A stretch of DNA of 64,000 nt from Ramlibacter albus. GTDB lineage: Bacteria > Pseudomonadota > Gammaproteobacteria > Burkholderiales > Burkholderiaceae_C. Below are positions 42,268-51,170 of this stretch, piece after piece. Numbering within the stretch: the stretch's first letter is position 1; each line of letters starts with the position of its first letter. A model generated the notes under the pieces. That model had not been told where the DNA came from, ran no database searches, and saw only the letters and a program-made list of their open reading frames with translations. The position numbers and the translations under genes were made by a program. The stretch covers positions 94,934-158,933 of the forward strand of contig NZ_JACORU010000013.1 of the NCBI RefSeq assembly GCF_014297445.1. The letters are read 5' to 3'.

Positions 42268-43221
42268 ATGAAGTTCCTCAAGTCGCTCATCCTCGCAGCC
42301 GCGGCAGGCCTCGCCCTCGCCGCATCAGCCCAGAACATCTCCATCGCCACAGGCGGCACGGGCGGGGTGTACTACCCGCTCGGCGGCGGCCTCGCGGCGG
42401 CCCTGTCCAAGTACGTGTCCGGCATGCAGGCCACGGCCGAAGTCACCGGCGGCTCGGTGGACAACCTCAAGCTGGTCGACAGCGGCAAGCCCTACGTGGC
42501 CTTCTCGATGGCCGACGCGGCGCAGGACGCATTGCGCGGCGAGGACAAGTTCAAGAGCCACAAGGTGCCGCTCAAGACGCTGGCCGTGCTGTACCCCAAC
42601 CGCATGCACGTGGTGTCGGTCGAGGGCAAGGGCATCAACAAGTTCGCCGACCTCAAGGGCAAGCGTGTGTCCACCGGCTCGCCCGGCAGCGCCACCGAGG
42701 TGATGGCCTTCCGCCTGATCGAGGCGGCCGGCATGGACAAGGACAAGGACATGAAGCGCGAGCGCCTGGGCGTCGCCGAGTCCGTCAACGCCATCAAGGA
42801 CGGCAAGATTGACGCGTTCTTCTGGGTGGGCGGCCTGCCCACCGCGTCCGTGCAGGACCTGGCCAGCACGCCGGGCACGAAGATCAGGATGATCGACCAC
42901 GCCGACCTGGTCGCGGCGATGAACAAGAAGTACGGCAACCTCTATATCGAGGACACGATCCCGAAGAGCGTGTACGCCGGCATGACGGTGGACAACAAGC
43001 AGGCCACCGTGATGAACATCCTCGTCGCGCACGAGAGCATGAGCGAGAAGACGGCCTACGACATCGTCAAGACCATCTTCGAGAAGAAGGCGGACCTGGT
43101 GGCGGTGCACAAGGAGGCCGAGAACTTCAAGCTGGAGAACCAGAAGGCCAACGCCACGCCGGTGCCGTTCCATGCGGGCGCGCTGAAGTACTTCGCTGAA
43201 AAAGGCATCAAGGTCAACTAA
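42268..43221 (+). CDS. TAXI-family TRAP transporter substrate-binding protein
   Basis: 317 residues. Signal peptide MKFLKSLILAAAAGLALAASA, then the family opening ISIATGGTGGVYYPLGGGLA, SGSVDN-like TGGSVDNLKLVDSG and STGSPGSATEVMAFRLIEAAG. Binds a dicarboxylate or aromatic acid in the periplasm and delivers it to the fused TRAP permease encoded next, whose GTG begins directly after this stop. Confidence 0.92.
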   Translation: MKFLKSLILAAAAGLALAASAQNISIATGGTGGVYYPLGGGLAAALSKYVSGMQATAEVTGGSVDNLKLVDSGKPYVAFSMADAAQDALRGEDKFKSHKVPLKTLAVLYPNRMHVVSVEGKGINKFADLKGKRVSTGSPGSATEVMAFRLIEAAGMDKDKDMKRERLGVAESVNAIKDGKIDAFFWVGGLPTASVQDLASTPGTKIRMIDHADLVAAMNKKYGNLYIEDTIPKSVYAGMTVDNKQATVMNILVAHESMSEKTAYDIVKTIFEKKADLVAVHKEAENFKLENQKANATPVPFHAGALKYFAEKGIKVN

Positions 43222-45222
43222 GTGGATCTCGCCAAGGCCGAAGAATTCATCGAGCAGGAGGAGGGCGCGGCGAACAAGTTTCGCGGCGCCATCGCCGTCT
43301 TCATCACGCTGGCCGCCGTGGCGATGTCGGCGTTCCACCTCTACACGGCCTACGCCATCGTCCCCACGCAGACGCTGCGGTACATCCACGTGGCGTTCGT
43401 GCTGTTCCTCTGCTTCCTCGTCTTCCCCATCGCGCAGCGCTACCGCCACCGCATCATGTGGTGGGATTGGGTCGCCGCGCTGCTCGCCGTCGCCATTGCC
43501 GCGTACGCCATCTACGGCGGCGACGACTTCACCGACCGCAACACCTCGCCCGAGAAGTGGGACGTGGTGTTCGGCATCGCGCTCATCGTGCTCGTGATGG
43601 AGGCGATGCGCCGCACCAACGGGTGGATCATGCCGGTGATCACCGGCGCGTTCATCGTCTACGCGCTCGCCGGCCCGTGGCTGCCCGCGCCGTGGACGCA
43701 CAAGGGCTACGAGATCCCGCGCCTCGTCGGCGTGATGTACATGACGCTGGAGGGCATCTTCGGCCCGGCGGTGGACGTGTCGTCCTCGCTCATCATCCTG
43801 TTCACCATTTTCGGTGCCTTCCTGCAGTACTCGCAGGCGGGCAAGTTCTACATCGACTTCTCGTTCTCCGCGATGGGTGGCAAGCCGACCGGTGCGGGGC
43901 GCACAGTGGTGCTGGCGTCCTTCCTGCTCGGTGGCCCGTCGGGCTCGGGCGTGGCGACGACGGTGACGCTGGGTTCGGTCGCGTACCCGATGCTCGCGAA
44001 GGTGGGCTACGAGAAGAACGCCGCCGGCGGCCTGCTTGCCGCGGGCGGCCTCGGCGCCATCATCTCGCCGCCCGTGCTCGGTGCCGCGGCCTTCCTGATC
44101 GCCGAGTTCCTGAAGATCTCGTACATCGACGTGCTGTTGATGGCGACGATCCCCACGCTGCTTTTCTATTTCGCGCTGTTCCTGATGGTGGAGATCGACG
44201 CGCGCAAGTTCGGCATGGGCAACGTGGTCTTCGAGAAGGTGGAAGGCGTGTGGTCGCTCACGCGCAAGTACTGGTTCCACTTCCTGTCGCTGGTCTCCAT
44301 CGTCGTCTTCATGATGTGGGGTTTCTCGCCGGTGCTGTCGGTGTTCTGGGCGACGGTGGTGTCGCTCGTCACGAGCCTGCTGCGGCGCGACACCACGCTC
44401 ATCCCGTACGACCTGTTCACTGCGCCCGGCCCGATGTGGCGCAAGCTGCTGGACATGCCGTTCACGAAAGCCATGGAGGGCGGCTCCATCGGCATGCTGA
44501 ACGTGGGCGCCACCTGCGCCGGCGCCGGCATCATCGTGGGCGTGGTCACGCTCACGGGCCTGGGGCTGAAGTTCAGCACCATCGTGATCGACTATGCGGG
44601 CGGCTCGCTGCTGCTCACCGCGATCTTCACGTCGCTGGTCGTGTGGATCGTCGGGCTGGCGGTGCCCGTGACGGCCTCGTACATCATCTGCGCCGTGATC
44701 GCGGCCCCCGCGCTCATCAAGCTGGGCGTGCCGGGGTTCGCGGCGCACATGTTCATCTTCTATTACGCGGTGCTGTCCGAGGTGTCGCCGCCGACGGCCC
44801 TGTCGCCCTTCGCGGCGGCGGCCATCACCGGCGGCGACCCGTACAAGACGACAATGCAGTGCTGGAAGTACACCGTGCCGGCCTTCCTCGTGCCCTTCAT
44901 GTTCGTGCTGGACACGAGCGGGCAGGGGCTGCTGCTCATGGGCTCGGCCAAGGCACTGGCGGCGGCGAACTGGTGGTCCATCGCCGAAGTGACGATCACC
45001 GCCGCCATCGGCATCGCGTCGCTCGCGGCGGGCTTCCAGGGCTGGGCGCTGCGCAAGACGACGCCGACCGAACGCGTGCTGTTCATTGCCGCGGGCTTCG
45101 CGCTTGTGTACCCCACCTTGCTTGCCGACCTCGTCGGCATCACACTGGCGGTGGTTGCGGTGGCCATGCAGTACCTGCGGCGGGCCGCCGTGGACGCACC
45201 GTTACCCAGCAAGGAGACCTGA
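43222..45222 (+). CDS. TRAP transporter fused permease (DctQ-DctM, 4TM/12TM)
   Basis: 666 residues from GTG 43222. The first 170 residues hold the small 4-TM part (DctQ-like; TLRYIHVAFVLFLCFLVFPI), followed by the large DctM-type antiporter module with GGPSGSGVATTVTLGSVAYP and LLAAGGLGAIISPPVLGAAA hairpin-loop signatures, and a second hairpin near AHMFIFYYAVLSEVSPPTAL. Sodium- or proton-driven uptake. Ends TGATG into the acyl-CoA synthetase gene. Confidence 0.92.
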   Translation: MDLAKAEEFIEQEEGAANKFRGAIAVFITLAAVAMSAFHLYTAYAIVPTQTLRYIHVAFVLFLCFLVFPIAQRYRHRIMWWDWVAALLAVAIAAYAIYGGDDFTDRNTSPEKWDVVFGIALIVLVMEAMRRTNGWIMPVITGAFIVYALAGPWLPAPWTHKGYEIPRLVGVMYMTLEGIFGPAVDVSSSLIILFTIFGAFLQYSQAGKFYIDFSFSAMGGKPTGAGRTVVLASFLLGGPSGSGVATTVTLGSVAYPMLAKVGYEKNAAGGLLAAGGLGAIISPPVLGAAAFLIAEFLKISYIDVLLMATIPTLLFYFALFLMVEIDARKFGMGNVVFEKVEGVWSLTRKYWFHFLSLVSIVVFMMWGFSPVLSVFWATVVSLVTSLLRRDTTLIPYDLFTAPGPMWRKLLDMPFTKAMEGGSIGMLNVGATCAGAGIIVGVVTLTGLGLKFSTIVIDYAGGSLLLTAIFTSLVVWIVGLAVPVTASYIICAVIAAPALIKLGVPGFAAHMFIFYYAVLSEVSPPTALSPFAAAAITGGDPYKTTMQCWKYTVPAFLVPFMFVLDTSGQGLLLMGSAKALAAANWWSIAEVTITAAIGIASLAAGFQGWALRKTTPTERVLFIAAGFALVYPTLLADLVGITLAVVAVAMQYLRRAAVDAPLPSKET

Positions 45223-46784
45223 TGTACCCAGGCGCCATCGCACGGCAGTCCCCGGACCGTCTCGCCGTGGTGATGGCCGGCACGGGCATCGGCATCACGT
45301 ACGCGGAGCTGGACGCGCGCAGCAACCAGCTCGCGCACCACCTGCGCGCGCAGGGCTTGGCGCGCGGCGACCACTTCTCCATCTTCATGGAGAACTGCAT
45401 CGAGTTCGTCGAGGGCTGCGCGGCGGGCGAGCGCTCCGGGCTCTATTACACCTGCATCAACTCCTACCTGACGGCGGGCGAGCTTGCCTACATCCTGAAC
45501 AACAGCATGTCGCGGGTGCTTGTCACGACGGCCGCGAAGTTCGAGGTGGCGCGGGCCGCTTTGCCCGAGTGCCAGCGCATCACGGAGTGCGTCGTGGTGG
45601 GTGGCGCGGGCGAGGTCACGCAGGTGGGCGAGTGCAAGGTTCGCGGCTACGAAGAGACGCTGCGCGACTACCCTTCGGCGCCCGTGGCCGACGAGTCGCT
45701 CGGCGGCGCGATGCTGTACTCGTCGGGCACCACGGGCCGGCCCAAGGGCGTGCTGCGCCCCATGCCCGACCAGCCGCCCGAGCAGGCGCACCCGCTGTCG
45801 CTGTTCCTCGCCAAGCTGTGGCGTGCCGAGGACGGCATGCGCTACCTCTCGCCCGCGCCGCTGTACCACGCCGCACCGGTGGCCAACGTCGGCGTCGCGA
45901 TCCGCGCCGGCGGCACGGTGGTGGTGATGGAACGCTTCGAAGCCGAGGACTACCTGCGCCTCGTGGAGCGCTACCGCATCACGCACACGCAGCTGGTGCC
46001 CACGATGTTCTCGCGCATGCTCAAGCTGCCGCTGGCGATGCGCCACGCGTACGACCTGTCGTCGCTGAAGATCGCTGTGCACGCCGCCGCGCCTTGCCCC
46101 GTGCCGGTGAAGGAGCAGATGATCCAGTGGTGGGGCCCGATCATCCACGAGTACTACGGCGCCACCGAAGGCCTGGGCTTCACCGCCTGCGACAGCCAGG
46201 AGTGGCTCGCGCACAAGGGCACGGTGGGCCGCGTGCTGCTGGGCGACATGCACATCCTCGACGCGGCCATGCAGCCGGTGCCCAAGGGCGAGCCCGGACA
46301 GATCTGGTTCAAGCCGGCGAACGTGTTCGAGTACTTCAACGACCCCGAGCGCACGAAGGCCGCGTTCTCGCCCGACGGCGTGCTCACGACCGTGGGCGAC
46401 GTGGGTTACGTCGAGGACGGTTTCCTGTACCTCACCGACCGCGCGAGCTTCATGATCATCTCCGGCGGCGTCAACATCTACCCGCAGGAAACCGAGAACC
46501 TGCTCATCACGCACCCCAAGGTGGGCGACGCGGCGGTGTTCGGCATCCCAGACGACGACCTCGGCGAGCAGGTGAAGGCGGTGGTCGAACCCCTGGCCGG
46601 CGTGCAGTTCGGCCCTGCGCTGGAGCGCGAGCTGATGGACTTCTGCCACGCCAACCTCGCCCGCCACAAGTGCCCGAAGTCGATCGACTTCACCGAGCAG
46701 CTGCCGCGGCTGCCCACGGGCAAGCTTTACAAGACGAAGCTGCGCGAGCCTTATTGGGCGGGCCGCGGCTCCCGCATCGTGTGA
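45222..46784 (+). CDS. AMP-dependent acyl-CoA synthetase/ligase
   Basis: 520 residues. Adenylating-enzyme motifs: P-loop MLYSSGTTGRPKG, A5 YYGATEG, A7 VGDVGYVEDGFLYLTDR, hinge and A8 SGGVNIYPQE, and C-terminal catalytic Lys in RLPTGKLYKTK. Activates a carboxylic acid with ATP and CoA. Coupled (TGATG) to the TAXI-TRAP transporter, so it probably activates the imported acid. The stop TGA lies 1 base before the IS481 target duplication. Confidence 0.9.
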   Translation: MYPGAIARQSPDRLAVVMAGTGIGITYAELDARSNQLAHHLRAQGLARGDHFSIFMENCIEFVEGCAAGERSGLYYTCINSYLTAGELAYILNNSMSRVLVTTAAKFEVARAALPECQRITECVVVGGAGEVTQVGECKVRGYEETLRDYPSAPVADESLGGAMLYSSGTTGRPKGVLRPMPDQPPEQAHPLSLFLAKLWRAEDGMRYLSPAPLYHAAPVANVGVAIRAGGTVVVMERFEAEDYLRLVERYRITHTQLVPTMFSRMLKLPLAMRHAYDLSSLKIAVHAAAPCPVPVKEQMIQWWGPIIHEYYGATEGLGFTACDSQEWLAHKGTVGRVLLGDMHILDAAMQPVPKGEPGQIWFKPANVFEYFNDPERTKAAFSPDGVLTTVGDVGYVEDGFLYLTDRASFMIISGGVNIYPQETENLLITHPKVGDAAVFGIPDDDLGEQVKAVVEPLAGVQFGPALERELMDFCHANLARHKCPKSIDFTEQLPRLPTGKLYKTKLREPYWAGRGSRIV

Positions 46785-46790
46785 GCTAGA
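46785..46790. repeat. IS481-family target site duplication, left copy
   Basis: GCTAGA, repeated at 47832-47837. Fits the NCTAGN target consensus known for Bordetella IS481. Bases 46786-46788 also form the transposase stop codon (TAG on the minus strand). Confidence 0.92.
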
Positions 46791-47736
46791 TGTGAAGTGT
46801 CAAGAGGTTGTTTCTTGACTTGCTGAGCCGAGACATGGGTGCAGCGCCACCGATTCCCTGATGAGGGCGGTGCCAGTTGTAATGGTGATTCCAGTGATCC
46901 AGAGCGGCCGAGCGCTCGCTGGAGTGCTGGTACGTGAACCCGTAGGCCCATTCACGCAAGGCGGACTGGATGAATCGCTCGGCCTTGCCATTGGTCTGCG
47001 GCCGGTAGGCACGAGTGAACTTGTGGCGGATCCCCAGCTCGGCGCAGGTCTGGGCAAACTGCTTGGAGCGGAAGGGCGAGCCGTTGTCGGTCAGCACGCG
47101 CCGAACCGTCACGCCCAGGCTTGCGAAGTAGGCCACGGCGTTGCGAAGGAACTGAACGGCCTGCGGCCACTTCTCGTCCGGGTGCATGTCGGTGAAGGCG
47201 ATGCGTGCGTGGTCGTCCACGGCCACGAACAGCATTTCCCAGCCCGCGCCTTCCACGCTGTCGCGGCGATCGCCGGTGACGCGGTGCGAGGGCCGCTCGA
47301 TGCGGCCGAGCCGTTTGGTGTCGATGTGAAGCATGTCCCCAGGGGCCTCGTGCTCGTAACGCACGACCGGCTCGGCCGGCTGCAGATCGGCCAGGTGCGA
47401 TAGCCCGGCGCGGGCCAAAATCCGCGAGACCGTGCTCCTGGAGACGCCCACGGCGATCGCGATACGAGCCTGAGTCAGTCGCTTGTGGCGCAGCTCCACG
47501 ATCGCCAAGGCCTTGGCCGGCCCGATCGCTCGAGGCGACACCGTCGGTCGGCTCGAAGCGTCGACCAGCCCCGACTCGCCCACTGCCAGGAAGCGGCCAA
47601 GCCACTTTCGAGCGGTGGGGGCAGTCACCCCGTGCAACGCAGCAGCCTCGCAGACGCTCAGGCCGCGCAGCGTGATGTCCTGGACCATTTCAATGCGACG
47701 AGCCAAGCTCAGTCTGGCATTCTTATGAATGTTCAT
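46786..47736 (-). CDS. IS481-family transposase
   Basis: 316 residues. N-terminal HTH region (LSVCEAAALHGVTAPTARKW and a second HTH, AIAVGVSRSTVSRIL) followed by an rve/DDE integrase domain: first Asp in DMLHIDTKRLG, second in RRVLTDNGSPFRS, Glu in TNGKAERFIQS. The frame is complete and undamaged, so the element may still be active. The final codon spans the element end, and the TAG stop comes wholly from the duplicated target CTAG. Confidence 0.95.
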   Translation of the reverse strand: MNIHKNARLSLARRIEMVQDITLRGLSVCEAAALHGVTAPTARKWLGRFLAVGESGLVDASSRPTVSPRAIGPAKALAIVELRHKRLTQARIAIAVGVSRSTVSRILARAGLSHLADLQPAEPVVRYEHEAPGDMLHIDTKRLGRIERPSHRVTGDRRDSVEGAGWEMLFVAVDDHARIAFTDMHPDEKWPQAVQFLRNAVAYFASLGVTVRRVLTDNGSPFRSKQFAQTCAELGIRHKFTRAYRPQTNGKAERFIQSALREWAYGFTYQHSSERSAALDHWNHHYNWHRPHQGIGGAAPMSRLSKSRNNLLTLHI

Positions 47737-47831
47737 CTGGTTGAGTTCCTCTGAGAGGTTTGGGTGTTTGGCGATTCCCAGTCTCTCAAACTCAACTCAG
47801 ATGAACAGATACAACCTATTGGACCTTCACA
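46791..47831 (-). mobile_element. IS481-family insertion sequence, 1041 bp
   Basis: Ends are TGTGAAG...CTTCACA. The terminal 25 bases match at 20 positions between the two inverted ends; both carry an inner AGGTTGT box 14 bases in. Flanked by a 6-base GCTAGA duplication. It contains only the transposase and lies exactly between the stop of the acyl-CoA synthetase and the stop of the kinase, which originally stood one base apart. Confidence 0.93.
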
Positions 47832-47837
47832 GCTAGA
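47832..47837. repeat. IS481-family target site duplication, right copy
   Basis: GCTAGA. Its bases 47833-47835 are the TAG stop codon of the convergent Ser/Thr kinase gene. Removing the element plus one copy restores TGA-G-CTA between the two genes. Confidence 0.92.
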
Positions 47838-48762
47838 ACGCCACCACGGAGCCTTCCAGCGGCATCGGCATCGACACGAGATCGCGCCTGTACATGGCGC
47901 CGTGCAGCTCGATCGCCGCTGCGGCTGCCTCGGGGTCGATGCCGCGCAGCACCGCGGCGAACTCACGCGCGCTCGAGAAGCGATGCACCGGGTCGCGCGA
48001 CAGCGCACGCGCCAGCACCTTGCCGATGGGGCTGGTGAACAGCCCGGGCGGCAGGCGCAGCTGGCCGCGCAAGTGGGCGTTCATCACGTCGAACACCGGC
48101 CCGCCCGCGACCATCGCCCAACCGAAAAGAGACTCGGCCAGCACCAGCGCCATCTGGTAGACGTCGGACGCCGGCGTGGCCTCGCCATCGACGATGTACT
48201 CGGGCGCCGCATAGCGCGGCGTGCACGCGAAAGCGCCGGTCTGCGTGATGGACGCGCGCTGCGTGTGCCGCGCGATGCCGAAGTCCGTCACGCGCAGGCG
48301 CGGCCGCTCGGGCGACTTGCGGTCGAGGAACAGGTTGGCCGGCTTGATGTCCTTGTGCACGATGCCGCTGCGATGCACTTCGTCCAGGCCGTCCAGCGCC
48401 TCGCAGAACAGCGGCAGGATCCAGCCCGGCTCCACCCGGCCGCGGCGGTGCAGCACGCCGGCGAGGTCCTCGCCGACCAGCAGCTCCATCACGATGAAGA
48501 GCCGCCGGCTCTCCACCGCGATGCCGAAGTCCGCGATGGGCACGAGGTTGGGGTGCGATACGCGCGCAGCCGCCAGCAGCTCCTGCATCACGCGGCGGTC
48601 CATCGCGGTGCCTTCGAGCGGCTCGCGCAGCAGCTTCACCGCAACCGTCTCGCCGGTTTCCAGGTCGTCGGCCGCCACCACGTCTGCCATGCCGCCCGCG
48701 CCCAGCAGGCAGCGCACGCGGTACCTGTGCGCGATCACCGCGCCGGTTTCGGTCGGGTCCAT
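47833..48762 (-). CDS. Serine/threonine protein kinase (Hanks type)
   Basis: 309 residues, almost entirely a kinase domain. Gly-loop LLGAGGMADV (19-28), Lys43 in VAVKLL, catalytic HKDIKPANL (Asp138; HKD in place of HRD), DFG at 160-162 and AAPEY (185-189). No transmembrane helix or PASTA domain, so it is cytoplasmic. Begins 4 bases after the DUF4388-like gene and two genes after a globin, suggesting a signalling operon. The last codon lies at the IS481 junction. Confidence 0.93.
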   Translation of the reverse strand: MDPTETGAVIAHRYRVRCLLGAGGMADVVAADDLETGETVAVKLLREPLEGTAMDRRVMQELLAAARVSHPNLVPIADFGIAVESRRLFIVMELLVGEDLAGVLHRRGRVEPGWILPLFCEALDGLDEVHRSGIVHKDIKPANLFLDRKSPERPRLRVTDFGIARHTQRASITQTGAFACTPRYAAPEYIVDGEATPASDVYQMALVLAESLFGWAMVAGGPVFDVMNAHLRGQLRLPPGLFTSPIGKVLARALSRDPVHRFSSAREFAAVLRGIDPEAAAAAIELHGAMYRRDLVSMPMPLEGSVVAF

Positions 48763-48766
48763 GGCG

Positions 48767-49558
48767 TCAGCGCAGCATCTTGGCGGCCACCACGACGGCC
48801 GCGACGGTGAGGACGGCGAGCATCGCCACGGCGGTGGCGAGCAGCGGCTTCGACGAGGAGTCGCTGCGCTCGCGCGGTGCGGGTGCGGGTGCGGGTGCGG
48901 GCACGGCCTGCGCCATCGCCTGCACGATGGCGGCGCGCACTTCGGCGGCGATCAGCTGCGGCAGTGCCTGCAGGCGGCCTTCGAGGCGGGCCTGTGCCTG
49001 CACCTGCGCCTCCACCTGCTGCTGCACGAGTTCGAGCAGCGCACCGACGTCGCGGCGCAGCGTCGCGTCGGCGACCGGCGCAGGACGCATCGCGGCCGAA
49101 GGCATCGCCGGCATCGAACCTGAGGGCATCGACAGGGCGGGGCGGCCATCGAGCTGCACCGTGCGGTCTTCCGAGCTGGGCCTGGCGTTGGCGGCGGCAG
49201 GCTTCGACGTCTGCGCATGGAGGTCGAGCAGGCTCGCCTTCGGCGTGGGGAAGGCACCGTTCGGTTGCGTGTGGTACACGGAGAACGACAGCCCCGAGCC
49301 CGGCACGGCCGCCTGGCCCAGCGCGTTGAAAACCTGCTTCGGGTCCTCGCTGCCGGGCATGCGCGCGTCAAGCACCTGGCCGGCCTTGAGCAGCACTTCG
49401 CTGTGCACGGTGTCCGCGCGGTTCACGCGGAAACGCAGGCATTGGCGGCTCATGCCGAGCACCTGCACCACGTCGTCGAAAGCGCATTCGTCGAAGCTGC
49501 CCGCCATGACCTGCACGTCGTTCGTGCCGAAGGCGAAGGGCGTGAAGGTCGTGCTCAT
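48767..49558 (-). CDS. DUF4388/PATAN-like protein with C-terminal membrane anchor
   Basis: 263 residues from ATG 49558. Residues 20-95 (FDDVVQVLGMSRQCLRFRV, V-L-L-K-A-G-Q-V-L-D-A, D-P-K-Q-V-F-N-A-L-G-Q) follow the DUF4388 pattern. A Pro/Met/Ala linker follows, then a coiled-coil-like stretch (LLELVQQQVEAQVQAQARLE), an Ala-Pro hinge, and a C-terminal helix LLATAVAMLAVLTVAAVVVA ending KMLR, a tail anchor. DUF4388 proteins occur in phospho-relay and gliding signalling. Overlaps the globin stop as ATGA. Confidence 0.7.
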   Translation of the reverse strand: MSTTFTPFAFGTNDVQVMAGSFDECAFDDVVQVLGMSRQCLRFRVNRADTVHSEVLLKAGQVLDARMPGSEDPKQVFNALGQAAVPGSGLSFSVYHTQPNGAFPTPKASLLDLHAQTSKPAAANARPSSEDRTVQLDGRPALSMPSGSMPAMPSAAMRPAPVADATLRRDVGALLELVQQQVEAQVQAQARLEGRLQALPQLIAAEVRAAIVQAMAQAVPAPAPAPAPRERSDSSSKPLLATAVAMLAVLTVAAVVVAAKMLR

Positions 49559-50022
49559 CGCGCACCCTCCTTCGCGGCTTGCCGGGCGCCCATCATCATG
49601 GTGGACGACATCACCGTGTACAGCTTGCTCCATGCGGCGCGCGTTTCCTTCGTGAACGCCTGGCCCAGGCCCATGTCGAGCGCCCAGATCAGCGCCTCGC
49701 CGACCGTGGCGTAGCCTTCCTGCGGCACCTTGTAGAGCATGGCGTGGCGGCGGCCGAGCGCCAGCACCACCAGCACCAGGTCGTCGTCGGTGGCGACGTC
49801 CTGCGCCCATGCCTCGTCGGGCCAGTCGCACGCCTTCACGGCGAAACCCAGCATGCCCATCAGCTTGCGCTTCTGGCCGCTCATGTCGTCGGGGAAGAGC
49901 GCGCGGTAGGCGGGCTGCAGCTCGAACAGTCGGCGGTAGAACAGGTCGGCGGCGGTGTCGATCACCGGCACCACCAGCTTCCACGATTCGCGCAGCAGGC
50001 GCTTTTCGTCGGTTGAGAACAT
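49555..50022 (-). CDS. Single-domain bacterial globin
   Basis: 155 residues, size of Vitreoscilla-type hemoglobin. Helical globin pattern with CD-corner Phe43 (YRALF) and a proximal histidine His93 in LGRRHAMLYKVPQEGY, followed by the G/H-helix region ALIWALDMGLGQAFT. It binds haem and probably O2 or NO; with a kinase two genes downstream it may act as a sensor rather than a store. Strong GGAGG ribosome site. First gene of the three-gene operon. Confidence 0.9.
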   Translation of the reverse strand: MFSTDEKRLLRESWKLVVPVIDTAADLFYRRLFELQPAYRALFPDDMSGQKRKLMGMLGFAVKACDWPDEAWAQDVATDDDLVLVVLALGRRHAMLYKVPQEGYATVGEALIWALDMGLGQAFTKETRAAWSKLYTVMSSTMMMGARQAAKEGAR

Positions 50023-50128
50023 GGACCCTCCGGACTCCGTTTTTGCGGTGCCGGAATAATGGAGGGCGGCCGTATCCCCCTTGCTGCGCGTGTGCAGCGG
50101 GGTTGAACCGGTTCGTATCCAGCTTGTA

Positions 50129-51151
50129 TCAGCCGTATTCGCGGCGCAGCAGCTGCGCGGCTTCGACCATCGCCTTCAGCTTGCCCTGCGCAACCTCGCG
50201 CGGCAGGTACTTCATGCCGCAGTCCGGCGCCAGGATCACCTGCTCGGGCTTGATGTGCTTGAGCGCCTTGCGGATGCGGCCGGCCACGACGTCCGGCGTC
50301 TCCACGTTCATGTCGTTCAGGTCGATGCAGCCAACCATCACCTGCTTGTCGCCGAGCTCGGCGAGCACGCTCGTGTCGAGTTTGGACTGCGCCGTCTCCA
50401 CCGACACCTGCTTGCACTTGCAGCCGCGCATTTCCGGCAGGAAGGAGTAGCCGCTCGGGCGCACGTGGATGATGGCGGCGTAGCCGAAGCAGATGTGCAC
50501 GGCGGTCGTGCCCTGCACGCCTTCGAGTGCGCGGTTGAGGGCGGCCAGGCCGTACTGGCGGGCCTTCTCCGGGCGAGCCTGCATGTAGGGTTCGTCGATC
50601 TGCACCACGTCCGCTCCCGCGGCGAACAGGTCCTTTATCTCGGCGTTGACGGCATCGGCGTAGTCCTGTGCGGCTTCTTCCTCGCTCTTGTAGAAGTCGT
50701 TCTGCGCCTGCTGCAGCATGGTGAACGGGCCGGGCACCGTGATCTTGGTCTTGCGCGTGGTGTTCTTCTTCAGGAACTGCAGGTCGCCCACTTCCACCGC
50801 ATGCTTGCGGCGGATCTTGCCGACGATGCGCGGCACGGGGTTGGGGTGGCCCGAGCGATCGAGGGCGGTGCCGGGGTTGTCGAGGTCCACGCCATCGAGC
50901 GCAGTGGCGAAGCGGTTGGAGTAGCTCTCGCGGCGAATCTCGCCGTCGGAGACGATGTCCAGCCCTGCTTCTTCCTGGAAGCGGATGGCCAGCAGCGTCG
51001 CGTCGTCCTGCGCCTGTGAGAGGTACGGCTCCTGCAGCCGCCACAGCTCCTTGGCGCGCACGCGCGGCGGAAAGCGGCCGGCCAGCTTGGCGCGGTCGAT
51101 CAGCCATTCGGGCTGCGGGAAGCTGCCGACGATGGTGGTGGGGAAGAGCAT
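50129..51151 (-). CDS. Core-MetE (cobalamin-independent methionine synthase catalytic domain) protein, copy 2
   Basis: 340 residues, with only the catalytic barrel. Opening PTTIVGSFPQPEWL, zinc ligands His219/Cys221 in AVHICFGYA, Glu252 and Cys311 in LAPDCGMKYLPRE; IVSDGEIRRE and VVQIDEPYM are substrate-side motifs. Stand-alone core proteins include folate-independent methionine synthases with other methyl donors. Starts 19 bases after livF with an AGGAGAC site, so probably the last gene of the aromatic operon. The 106 bases after it hold the globin promoter region and a GCTGC/GCAGC inverted repeat. Confidence 0.85.
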   Translation of the reverse strand: MLFPTTIVGSFPQPEWLIDRAKLAGRFPPRVRAKELWRLQEPYLSQAQDDATLLAIRFQEEAGLDIVSDGEIRRESYSNRFATALDGVDLDNPGTALDRSGHPNPVPRIVGKIRRKHAVEVGDLQFLKKNTTRKTKITVPGPFTMLQQAQNDFYKSEEEAAQDYADAVNAEIKDLFAAGADVVQIDEPYMQARPEKARQYGLAALNRALEGVQGTTAVHICFGYAAIIHVRPSGYSFLPEMRGCKCKQVSVETAQSKLDTSVLAELGDKQVMVGCIDLNDMNVETPDVVAGRIRKALKHIKPEQVILAPDCGMKYLPREVAQGKLKAMVEAAQLLRREYG

Positions 51152-51170
51152 GATCGTCTCCTGGGTTGTT

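Noticed and set aside
43458..46784. 1108-codon open frame starting inside the TRAP permease
   Set aside because: Its last 520 codons are the acyl-CoA synthetase; the first part is out-of-frame TRAP permease DNA.
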